DNA of 18,997 nt from XYA12-FULL-58-9 sp001798605 (lineage in GTDB: Bacteria > Myxococcota > XYA12-FULL-58-9): assembly GCA_036736205.1 (NCBI GenBank), contig DAINMX010000115.1:1-18997 (forward strand), written 5' to 3'. Below are positions 1 through 8,802 of the stretch, piece after piece. Made by a program: the position numbers and the translations under genes. Numbering within the stretch: the first letter of the stretch is position 1; every line of letters starts with the position of its first letter. The notes beneath the pieces were generated by a model. It did no database searches. It was not told the origin of the DNA and saw only the letters and a program-made list of their open reading frames with translations.

Positions 1-1454
1 CTTTCACACACGGCAATCTTCACCAACACACCACGGTTCAACGGTTGCTTCGGCGACAAACCGTTGGCGGTGGCGATCTCAACCGCACTCCACGCGCTCT
101 CTGTTCGCTTGCCCAATGCTTCGACGGTGTCGCCATCGACCGCCTCGACCACCCGCAATCGCAGGGCACCCAGGGGCTCAAGCTCATCCATTGTTGCCCA
201 ACGGATTGACACAGCTACTTTGTCGACAATCTCGCGAAAACGGTCATCAACGTCTGCTTGCCAGGTGCCCACCAGACGGTATCTGCGCCCTTCGATGTCA
301 AACCAATAAGCGGTCGTCATCCCAACCCCGGCGGCGTCGCGCCATCGCTCGTGGTGAACCGTCACACCACCGGGCGTCAGCATCGGCAATGCCACCGAGA
401 CTCCGCCACCGCCAAACAGATTCTGCTCATCGCCTACTGGCTGAGGTTCCGACTCGAGTGACAGCACCGCGAGGCCCCCCGGAGCCACAGCAACATACCC
501 TCCGGCAACAACTTGTGACATCCAATCCTTTGGAACGTCGAGCGCGAAACGCTGACGGGGAAATATCAGTGTTTGCCCCACCACGACGGTGTGGTTGGGC
601 TCAGGACCTAGCGACATACCATCGAACAGGGTGATGAATTCGTCATGGTCGCGCGCAAAATCTTGGGGCGGTCCCTGTTCCAGAGTCTGAGCGAGAATGT
701 CGACGATGGCCATGCGTTCTCCTGTCGGCGGATGCGTGGCAATGCCACTTTCCTTCTTGACGCCGGTAACAATCGCAGACAACCCACGATTGCCTCCCGG
801 CATGGCAACCATGCGCCCCAAGATTCTTCCCAGCCCCGCCGGGTCGTACCCCAACGAGGCGGCCAAGAGCACACCGGCGCGGTCGGCCTCTCGCTCTTGC
901 TCCCGCCCATAGGGAGCGCCGAGAACCTGCGGCAGACGATCACGGACGCGCTGTGACTGTTCTGCGTCAAACACGCCAACCGCGGTGGCAACCGCCGCAG
1001 CCAGGAGATCCAGAGGCATGGTCGCAGCCGCTCGCGCGGATGAGTGACGCGCCACCACATGACCGATCTCGTGCCCCAACACGCCCACCAATTCACTCTC
1101 GTCGTTGCACAACGCAAGCAACCCGCGAGTGAGCATGACGTGTCCCCCGGGCAAACCAAAGGCGTTAGGCTCCGGTGAATCCACCACCGAAAACCTGTAG
1201 CGATAGGCCGGCCCCTGCATGATCACTGCGATCTCACCCCCAAGGTCGGAGACATACTCAGCCACACTACCATCTTCGATGAGCCCAGGATAACGCCGGA
1301 GCTCGCTATAGATCTTGTTGCCGAGCTCCACCTCCTCACGTTCGGTCATGGCGACAAGCTGCAACCTGCCTGTCACCGCATTGACGGCGCACGCCGGAAG
1401 GACAGAGAAGCCTGCGACAATGCACAACACAGAAAACTTGAAATGTCTCAACAT
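1..1454 (-). CDS. M48-family zinc metalloprotease, lipoprotein, C-terminus cut by window edge
   Basis: An open frame of 484 codons runs from ATG at 1454 to the left edge without a stop, so the C-terminus is missing. The first 22 residues form a lipoprotein signal ending in the lipobox LPAC (residues 19-22), so the protein should be lipid-anchored at the envelope. The zinc-protease motif HEIGH is at 128-132, and the third ligand lies in EREADRAG (Glu about 189), as in M48 peptidases of the BepA/LoiP (YggG) type that degrade misfolded envelope proteins. Residues after about 290 form an extra region ending in a segment with GDTVEALGKR and VLVKIAV. This resembles the small LysM-like module often found at the end of such bacterial M48 proteins; that is inference. 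No strong ribosome binding site precedes the start. The gene is divergent from glnS. Family is near certain, substrate unknown. Confidence 0.9.
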   Translation of the reverse strand, partial: MLRHFKFSVLCIVAGFSVLPACAVNAVTGRLQLVAMTEREEVELGNKIYSELRRYPGLIEDGSVAEYVSDLGGEIAVIMQGPAYRYRFSVVDSPEPNAFGLPGGHVMLTRGLLALCNDESELVGVLGHEIGHVVARHSSARAAATMPLDLLAAAVATAVGVFDAEQSQRVRDRLPQVLGAPYGREQEREADRAGVLLAASLGYDPAGLGRILGRMVAMPGGNRGLSAIVTGVKKESGIATHPPTGERMAIVDILAQTLEQGPPQDFARDHDEFITLFDGMSLGPEPNHTVVVGQTLIFPRQRFALDVPKDWMSQVVAGGYVAVAPGGLAVLSLESEPQPVGDEQNLFGGGGVSVALPMLTPGGVTVHHERWRDAAGVGMTTAYWFDIEGRRYRLVGTWQADVDDRFREIVDKVAVSIRWATMDELEPLGALRLRVVEAVDGDTVEALGKRTESAWSAVEIATANGLSPKQPLNRGVLVKIAVCE

Positions 1455-1490
1455 CCAGACCTGGGCCCATTGGGAAAATGGTGGGTTGCC

Positions 1491-1517
1491 TTGACCAACC
1501 GACAGTGTATCTATACG
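1491..1517 (+). promoter_or_regulatory. Possible glnS promoter in the divergent intergenic region
   Basis: TTGACC (1491-1496) and TATACG (1512-1517) are separated by 15 bases and could be sigma70-type -35 and -10 boxes reading toward glnS. The -10 lies within a short inverted repeat, GTAT-CT-ATAC (1507-1516). The spacer is shorter than the usual 16-18, so this is tentative. This 112-base gap must hold start signals for both glnS and the M48 gene. A good Shine-Dalgarno GAGGA sits at 1555-1559, seven bases before the GTG start of glnS. Confidence 0.25.
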
Positions 1518-1566
1518 CCCTTCCGAGACACCAGGGGGCGAAACAAGGGTTCCCGAGGATTGCAAC

Positions 1567-3270
<1,704 letters not shown>

Positions 3271-3299
3271 TCGACTCTTTGTGCGACAGCGCAACCCCT

Positions 3300-3334
3300 A
3301 AGCCCCAGTCATTGAATGAATGCGGCCGGGGCTT
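3300..3334 (+). other. Inverted repeat between glnS and the DUF3108 gene
   Basis: AAGCCCC (3300-3306) pairs perfectly with GGGGCTT (3328-3334), giving a 7-bp GC-rich stem. Its loop contains a second small hairpin, TCAT (3309-3312) with ATGA (3316-3319). It lies 30 bases after the glnS stop codon. No T-run follows, so it is not a textbook intrinsic terminator; it could attenuate read-through or stabilise the glnS mRNA end. It overlaps the ATG at 3320, which argues for the later start of the next gene. Confidence 0.35.
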
Positions 3335-3346
3335 CGTCGAACTGGC

Positions 3347-4171
3347 ATGAAAAGAAAAGATTTTCATGACATCCCTGTCGCACTCGCAGTCTTTTTGGCT
3401 CTGGGCATTGCTGCGCCCGTTTCTGCCAGGAAGCAGCCACCCAAGACGCCGCCGGGCATGGCCCGCTGTGACAATCCGATCATACCGAGCGCCACAATTC
3501 AACATCACCGCGGCGAGCTTTTCGAATACGACCTCGAGCTCGTGGGCTTCTCCTTGGGCAAGGCGACCATCACCGCATGGCAGCAGGGAAGCTTTCAGGG
3601 GCAATCGGTCACAGAGTATCGCGCCTGGATCGAACCCGACTCTCTGATTTCTGCCGTCTCAGCAATAGAAGCCCAAGCATTTGCCATCTTCCCGGAGTCG
3701 TCGTTTACCCCAGTTCAATCCCTGACTCGTTACAAGTACAGGGGAACCAGTGTCGAGGAATCGCAACAGCGAAGCGAAGGCGGTAAGAAACTGCAAACCA
3801 CCGTTTCACGCAACGGCAAGCAGAGCCGCAGGAACAAAGAATACAGCATTCCTGTGCACGACTACCTCTCCGGCTTTTTGCTTTTGCGCGGTCTGCCAGC
3901 GCAGAGTGCGGGTTGCACCGTCATCTATGGGGAAGGTCGCGCTTACACCGTTTGGATCACTCCCAAGGGCAAGGACAGGCTCGACACATCGTCGGGAAAG
4001 AGCAACTTCGACCGTTACGAGCTGCGTTATGGATCCGACGGCTCGCGAACCATTCGCACCGTAGAGATTTGGATGACCCCAGGCCCAGAGCCCATTCCTT
4101 TCCAGGCAAAAGGCGAATCCAGAGCCTCGCCAGTGGTGAAGTTGACAGGCTACAAAAAAGGTAGGGGCTGA
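3347..4171 (+). CDS. Secreted DUF3108 domain protein
   Basis: The 274-residue product starts with a clear Sec signal peptide: a basic start (MKRKDFH), a hydrophobic core (about 9-24) and a likely cleavage after VSA at 25-27. It is therefore periplasmic, or secreted. The remainder matches the DUF3108 pattern: an opening ELFEYDLELVGFSLGKAT, a run of beta strands, a central conserved YLSGFLLLRG block, and a closing portion with FDRYELRYGSDGSRTIRTVE then WMTPGPEPIPFQ. DUF3108 has no established biochemical role; these are predicted lipocalin-like barrels in the envelope. An in-frame ATG at 3320 adds nine residues but would push the charged start away from the hydrophobic core and sits in a hairpin, so 3347 is preferred. 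Neither start has a clear ribosome binding site. It follows glnS on the same strand by 76 bases, so co-transcription is possible. Confidence 0.8.
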   Translation: MKRKDFHDIPVALAVFLALGIAAPVSARKQPPKTPPGMARCDNPIIPSATIQHHRGELFEYDLELVGFSLGKATITAWQQGSFQGQSVTEYRAWIEPDSLISAVSAIEAQAFAIFPESSFTPVQSLTRYKYRGTSVEESQQRSEGGKKLQTTVSRNGKQSRRNKEYSIPVHDYLSGFLLLRGLPAQSAGCTVIYGEGRAYTVWITPKGKDRLDTSSGKSNFDRYELRYGSDGSRTIRTVEIWMTPGPEPIPFQAKGESRASPVVKLTGYKKGRG

Positions 4172-4222
4172 AGGAACGCGCGGTCCGCCAACGAATCGCA
4201 GAAGCTCTCGAGTTGAGTGTCC

Positions 4223-4480
4223 TTAGCGCTCAGCGGCAATCTTCGCACGCAGCTTCTCAAGAAGCTTCGCCACCTCTTCTTTGCCGCCACTCGGCTTTTC
4301 CATGGCACGCTGGCAAAGCTCTCGGGTTTTTTTGTACGCCTCGAAGCAGTCATGGCAGAGCTCACGTAGGGCCAGACGCTTTTTGACTTCCTGATGCAGA
4401 CGCGTGTCGCTGATTCCGTCGACCAAATCGGGGAAAATCTTGGCGCAGTTTTGACAACTGCCTTTGCGTCTCTGGGACAT
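4223..4480 (-). CDS. Small protein with two CxxC pairs, possible zinc-binding
   Basis: An 85-residue cytoplasmic protein that I do not recognise. It has two CxxC knuckles, C9-x2-C12 (SCQNC) and C42-x2-C45 (LCHDC), 29 residues apart, with a fifth cysteine at 56. This spacing suits a zinc ribbon or a treble-clef-like metal site. The C-terminal 20 residues (EVAKLLEKLRAKIAAER) should form an amphipathic helix. No signal peptide or membrane segment is seen. It lies 70 bases downstream of the alpha-2-macroglobulin stop on the same strand, and converges with the DUF3108 gene. The four ordered cysteines and the charged, non-random composition support it as real, but no good ribosome binding site precedes the ATG. 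A possible nucleic-acid or protein-binding role is inference. Confidence 0.6.
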   Translation of the reverse strand: MSQRRKGSCQNCAKIFPDLVDGISDTRLHQEVKKRLALRELCHDCFEAYKKTRELCQRAMEKPSGGKEEVAKLLEKLRAKIAAER

Positions 4481-4550
4481 CTAGGTGTTAAGGAAGCTCA
4501 ATTTCCGCCGCTCGTCAAGGGTCGTGAGGTCGGGTCGTGAGGACAGACAC

Positions 4551-7500
4551 TCACCGCGCGGTGATCTCCACTTTCATCCCAGCCGTCCATTGTTTGTACT
4601 CGTCAGCATAATACTCGTAGGCCCGGCTGGCAGGGCCCGTGTACGTACCTGGTATTGCGGCGACCACGCTGATGGGCAGCTTCACCTGTTTCTTCGCCGC
4701 AAGCTCGCGCCAATAGAGCACCACGTCACGGCCAATCACCTCGTAGGCTGCTATGCGGCCGGCTTTCTTCAACTCCTTGAGCTGGTCGTGGCGCACCTCC
4801 AGACCTCCGGGAATGCCGATAATGGCGACGGGGGTTGGAATCGTCTCATTGGCGATATTCTGCACCTCGACATCGACCTCTGTCACCTGACCCTCCGCGA
4901 GCCGCCGGTCCTTGAGCGAAGTCTTGAGATAAACCCGAGTTTCGTCAGAGGAGAGCGGTTGCAGAGTGTTGTAACGCACGGCCAAAGCGAAAGGCATCTG
5001 GGCACCGTCACGCATTTTGAGCTCGATGCGATGCGCACCCGGTGTGAGCCCGTCGGCAATGCTCGCGAGAGTGATGGCACCTTTGGTGTCACTATCAAAC
5101 TGAACCGCCTTGCCAATGGCCTTTCCGTCTACCGATACCTCCACGGAGCCCGCAGCCTTGGGTTTGGCACGAGCCTTGTCGTACTCAACGATGGCGCGCA
5201 GCGCGAGCACTGTGGATTGGGTCGACCCATAGCGGCCGCCCTTGCAGCTCTCCGACAACCAACGGATGCTCTTTTCGACGTTGCCAGCAAACGCTGGATC
5301 CCGCAGCCATGCCAAAGTCGCGAGGGCCGTCGTCTCAATCTGCAGGGCTTCCCCGCGACTGCCAACGATAGACATCTCAGCTCCGTCCACCAAACCATCC
5401 TTGGTTTGCTTGGTCACAAGTTTCTGCATCAACTTGGTGGAGCTCGACTTGTCGCCATCAAGTGCGGCGACGTTGGCACCGAGAGCGGTGACATAGGAGT
5501 TGCTGCTGTTGGCCGCTGCGCTCTTGAAGTTTTGGATTTCCTTCTTGAGGCTATCCCGTTCGCCAGACTCCATGAGCGCCCAGGTGATATAGCCGTTTTG
5601 CAGATCCGGCTCGACGAGCCAGGTGTGCAGTGCCCGCCGTTTGCTGTTGAAACCACCCTTGCCATCACGTTGCTCCAGCAACCAGGCGCGGGTGTTCTTT
5701 AGCATGACAGCGTCAACAGACATGACCTTGGCCATGTCGGTGAACTCCATCAAGCCATAGGCAGACAATGCCTCATGACCGGGATCTTCGCCGAACCACT
5801 CATAACCCTTTTTCGCGCATTGGAAACCGATGAGGCGGTCATAGCCTTTTTTGAGCAAGTTTTGACTGCGCTCGATGATGGCGGGGTCAACGCCGGTGTG
5901 GGTCGTGAAGTACTGCTGCGCCATCACCAACGGATAGTTGGTCGAGCTGGTCTGCTCGAAACAACCGTTGGGCTCCTGCATCAATCGCTCCAATGCTTGG
6001 GTCATGTTCGCGAGCGGCGTCGGAAATACCGAGATGTCCGTTTGCACGCTTCCCTTCACCACCTCCTGGGGAACTTCAATATTGAACGTGTGCGTCCGAT
6101 TTGGCGCAAGCAGACCCCCCTCGGCAATCTCGACGGGGAAGCCGAGGGGTTGCACGTCGAGCTTGTGGGTGACCTTGTCGGCGAAGGTGCCTGCGGCACC
6201 GTGCACCACCAGATCTGATTTGCCAATGGCGTCGTTGCCCACTTCGAGGCGCAACAGATACCGACCGCGGCTGTTGGCGGCGAGGCTCAAACCCTTCTTG
6301 TTGCCGCTGATTGCGATGCCTTTGACGGGATCGAGAAATAGGGATCCGGCGGCCAATCCGTTGCTCGTTGCATTCACCATGGCCACAGGCAACTCAATGA
6401 CGTCGCCAGTGGTGACCTGCAATGGCACCTTAGGCTCGACGTGGAAAGGTTCTATGCCGCTTACCGTCGCGGTGGCAGTACCGAGGCCACCATTCTTGTC
6501 GAACCCGTCGGCGAGGACACGAAATGACGTGACCGCATCACTGAGAGCAAAAGTGACCTTGGCCTTGCCCGTCTCGTCGGTCATGGTCGCGGCGCTCCAA
6601 AACAGAGTCTCACTGAAATCGACGCGGTCACCTTGCTTGCGGCCTGGGCGTAGCTCGTGGGCATACTCACGCACCCAGACCATTCCGCCGGCACCCGGTG
6701 CCCAAGATTTCTCCTCTTCGCGCAGACCAAGCAACCCTCCCTGGTCGGCTGCCATGTCAGCTTTGGCCATGGCCTGACGCAACACATCGGCCCTGGGCGC
6801 AGCTTCAGCGGGAGCTGGGACCAACTTGTTCATCTTTTCGGAACGTGGCGCAGGAGGTGCCATGGGCGGCGGCGCTGCAGCCATCGGCACACGATCCGAT
6901 CTCATGGGCCTCTCGGATTTCGCGGAGCGCCCCAGAGACTTCTCACGTTCGCGAATCGACGGCATCCGCAATGCCAACACCCGGCGGGCGGCATCACCGT
7001 AGGAAGCAATGAACGTGGGCGTGTCGACCATGGCAAATCGTCGCCATCCCTGGGTCCCAAGGAGCAAGTCCGTGGCGCGCGGCGCTTTGTCGTTTTTCTC
7101 GTCGAGATAGACGTGGGCGTCAGCGAGCTCCCGCACGTCGTCTTCGAGCAAGACCATCACCGGCAATCGCGGCGCTTGCTCCCGCGTCTCGATCATCTCG
7201 AGGACACTCTCATCGGTCACCGTGAGTCCCACCGCGGCGCGCACCGGGTGGTCGCGGTGGTCCGTGGTTTTGATCGTTAGCTCCACCGTGTCGCCGGTGA
7301 CGTATTCTTTCTTGTTGGCGGCAATCGCAACCTTGAGACGTTCCGCCGGCTGCCGGAAGATCAGTCGTTCTGCGAGGGGCACGCCATCTTTGCCCCACAC
7401 GGTGGCGATGAGCACACCGTCAATGCCCTTGGGAACCTTGAGAGAACGCTCAACCATGGTGCCCGCGAGGTCCCTGCGGCCAAACAGTCCCTTTTTGCCA

Positions 7501-8654
7501 AAGATGATCTTGGTCGCGGCGATCTCCGCTTCCCGTTGGCTCAATGTCAACGTCACCTCACCTGGTTTGACCATGCCCACCCGTAGCTTGACCACGTCGT
7601 TCGCAGGAGTCACATCGTCCACCGCAGAGAGAACCACCCCGGCCTCTTTCACCGCAGGCAGCGGAAAGGTCTTGTCGATCCCTGATGGTTTGACAATCTT
7701 TAGGGTGTAGCGACGATCAACAACGGGAGTGAAGACAAAGCGGCCCCGGCCCTCATGCTCAGTCGCGAATCTGGCAATCTCAGTGCCCTTGTCGTCGACA
7801 ATGGCGGCGGTCAGGTCTGCCGGCTTCTTCGCCGGAGTTCGGGCCTCCACATAGACGCGAGCGGGCAACCCAACAACCAGGTCGCCACCCTCTGGGTACA
7901 TCGATAGATCCATTGTCTGCAAAAGAATCGGGATGGTCTTGCTGGCGGTCTCAACCACACCACCGTCTTCGATGATGAAGGCCAGGGTGCCCTCACCACG
8001 GCTGAGGTTCTTGGGTAACGGGAAGCTCGCGGAGCAATTGCCCGATTGATCGATGTGGGTGCCACCGCGGTAGACCTCGGCACCATCGACCCGAGCGACC
8101 ACGGTCACCTTGGCCTTGTTGGGAATACCGCCCTCGGCCCGCTCGCTGTGAAGGTTGGCGGTAACTGTGTCGCCTGGGCCGTAGCCATCGCGAAGGAACA
8201 AGATCTGACTCTTGAGTCGCGGCGGCCGGTAAGCGCGGACTTCAAACTTGCGCTCAGCAGGTGGAAACCCGTCCCACGGAAATGTCATTTTTACCAGGTA
8301 TTCACCACCCGCTGCGCCCCCTGGCACCTGCCACTCAAAACCAATGACACTGTCAGTCGCCTGAGCATTGCCAGAGGCGAGGGTGTCACCTTTTGGACCC
8401 TTCAATTCCACCGTCGCCATGAAATTGGCTTCCATGGGTTTGTGGCTCCTGGCATGCAGCATCACCGCGCGGGCGTAGACCTTCTCTCCCTCGCGGTAGA
8501 TCGGTTTGTCTGTGCTCAAGTGTGCAAGATACCGATCGGGACCACCGAGATCGGCGGTGGTGGACAAAGTGACAGCGTCAGCCGAAACGGTCAGCAGGCC
8601 GATGACCCCAAGGAAAGACAGACCTAGGCAGCGAGACAAAGTAGCCCTGAGCAT
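4551..8654 (-). CDS. Bacterial alpha-2-macroglobulin with thioester motif
   Basis: The 1367-residue product is a large secreted protease-trapping protein. Residues 1 to about 26 form a signal peptide (hydrophobic 10-24, cleavage near VSADA) with no lipobox, so it should be free in the periplasm, unlike lipidated YfaS. The macroglobulin signature STDKPIYREGEKVY is at 47-60. Macroglobulin domains follow to about 570. A Pro/Ala/Met-rich low-complexity stretch at about 580-630 resembles a bait region, and an A2M domain spans about 650-780. The thioester motif CFEQ is at 898-901 (Cys898, Gln901), predicting covalent capture of attacking proteases. Next comes an alpha/alpha-toroid thioester domain and a C-terminal receptor-like domain to 1367. 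ATG at 8654 is chosen over an upstream in-frame codon at 8780, because GGGAGG lies eight bases before it and the signal peptide begins there. No pbpC, the usual YfaS partner, is adjacent. Confidence 0.92.
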   Translation of the reverse strand: MLRATLSRCLGLSFLGVIGLLTVSADAVTLSTTADLGGPDRYLAHLSTDKPIYREGEKVYARAVMLHARSHKPMEANFMATVELKGPKGDTLASGNAQATDSVIGFEWQVPGGAAGGEYLVKMTFPWDGFPPAERKFEVRAYRPPRLKSQILFLRDGYGPGDTVTANLHSERAEGGIPNKAKVTVVARVDGAEVYRGGTHIDQSGNCSASFPLPKNLSRGEGTLAFIIEDGGVVETASKTIPILLQTMDLSMYPEGGDLVVGLPARVYVEARTPAKKPADLTAAIVDDKGTEIARFATEHEGRGRFVFTPVVDRRYTLKIVKPSGIDKTFPLPAVKEAGVVLSAVDDVTPANDVVKLRVGMVKPGEVTLTLSQREAEIAATKIIFGKKGLFGRRDLAGTMVERSLKVPKGIDGVLIATVWGKDGVPLAERLIFRQPAERLKVAIAANKKEYVTGDTVELTIKTTDHRDHPVRAAVGLTVTDESVLEMIETREQAPRLPVMVLLEDDVRELADAHVYLDEKNDKAPRATDLLLGTQGWRRFAMVDTPTFIASYGDAARRVLALRMPSIREREKSLGRSAKSERPMRSDRVPMAAAPPPMAPPAPRSEKMNKLVPAPAEAAPRADVLRQAMAKADMAADQGGLLGLREEEKSWAPGAGGMVWVREYAHELRPGRKQGDRVDFSETLFWSAATMTDETGKAKVTFALSDAVTSFRVLADGFDKNGGLGTATATVSGIEPFHVEPKVPLQVTTGDVIELPVAMVNATSNGLAAGSLFLDPVKGIAISGNKKGLSLAANSRGRYLLRLEVGNDAIGKSDLVVHGAAGTFADKVTHKLDVQPLGFPVEIAEGGLLAPNRTHTFNIEVPQEVVKGSVQTDISVFPTPLANMTQALERLMQEPNGCFEQTSSTNYPLVMAQQYFTTHTGVDPAIIERSQNLLKKGYDRLIGFQCAKKGYEWFGEDPGHEALSAYGLMEFTDMAKVMSVDAVMLKNTRAWLLEQRDGKGGFNSKRRALHTWLVEPDLQNGYITWALMESGERDSLKKEIQNFKSAAANSSNSYVTALGANVAALDGDKSSSTKLMQKLVTKQTKDGLVDGAEMSIVGSRGEALQIETTALATLAWLRDPAFAGNVEKSIRWLSESCKGGRYGSTQSTVLALRAIVEYDKARAKPKAAGSVEVSVDGKAIGKAVQFDSDTKGAITLASIADGLTPGAHRIELKMRDGAQMPFALAVRYNTLQPLSSDETRVYLKTSLKDRRLAEGQVTEVDVEVQNIANETIPTPVAIIGIPGGLEVRHDQLKELKKAGRIAAYEVIGRDVVLYWRELAAKKQVKLPISVVAAIPGTYTGPASRAYEYYADEYKQWTAGMKVEITAR

Positions 8655-8662
8655 GATGGAAA

Positions 8663-8668
8663 CCTCCC
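8663..8668 (-). promoter_or_regulatory. Strong ribosome binding site deciding the alpha-2-macroglobulin start
   Basis: Read on the minus strand, GGGAGG at 8668-8663 lies eight bases upstream of ATG 8654. It settles the start inside a longer open frame that begins at 8780 and would bury the signal peptide 42 residues into the protein. Confidence 0.75.
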
Positions 8669-8719
8669 GAAGGCAAATATGCCATTCCCGTACGTCGGAT
8701 GAGACACGCATTGTGTGCA

Positions 8720-8753
8720 CCTTGGGTAGCACAATGCCCTGGGACACCCAAGG
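8720..8753 (-). other. Perfect 8-bp inverted repeat upstream of the alpha-2-macroglobulin gene
   Basis: CCTTGGGT (8720-8727) and ACCCAAGG (8746-8753) are exact reverse complements separated by 18 bases. They lie 49-82 bases after the stop of the upstream minus-strand gene and 65 bases before the alpha-2-macroglobulin ATG. No T-run follows on either strand, so it is a weak terminator candidate; it could instead be a regulator binding site or a leader hairpin. It suggests the alpha-2-macroglobulin gene has its own transcription start or a processed leader. Confidence 0.4.
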
Positions 8754-8802
8754 CAACAAACCCTCTAGGTGTGTGACCAACAGGAGTTATGCCATGTGAC
8801 GA

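Noticed and set aside
608..1159. A 183-codon minus-strand open frame within the left-hand region.
   Set aside because: It is a shifted reading of the M48 protease, whose own frame contains the zinc motif and lipobox and runs unbroken from 1454 to the edge.
4481..4550. A short direct repeat (GGTCGTGAGG twice) between the alpha-2-macroglobulin stop and the small CxxC gene.
   Set aside because: Only two short copies and no associated structure; most likely chance.
4485..5702. A 405-codon plus-strand open frame opposite the alpha-2-macroglobulin gene.
   Set aside because: It is antisense to a clearly coding gene with recognised domains, and its translation shows no domain, signal or ribosome binding site.
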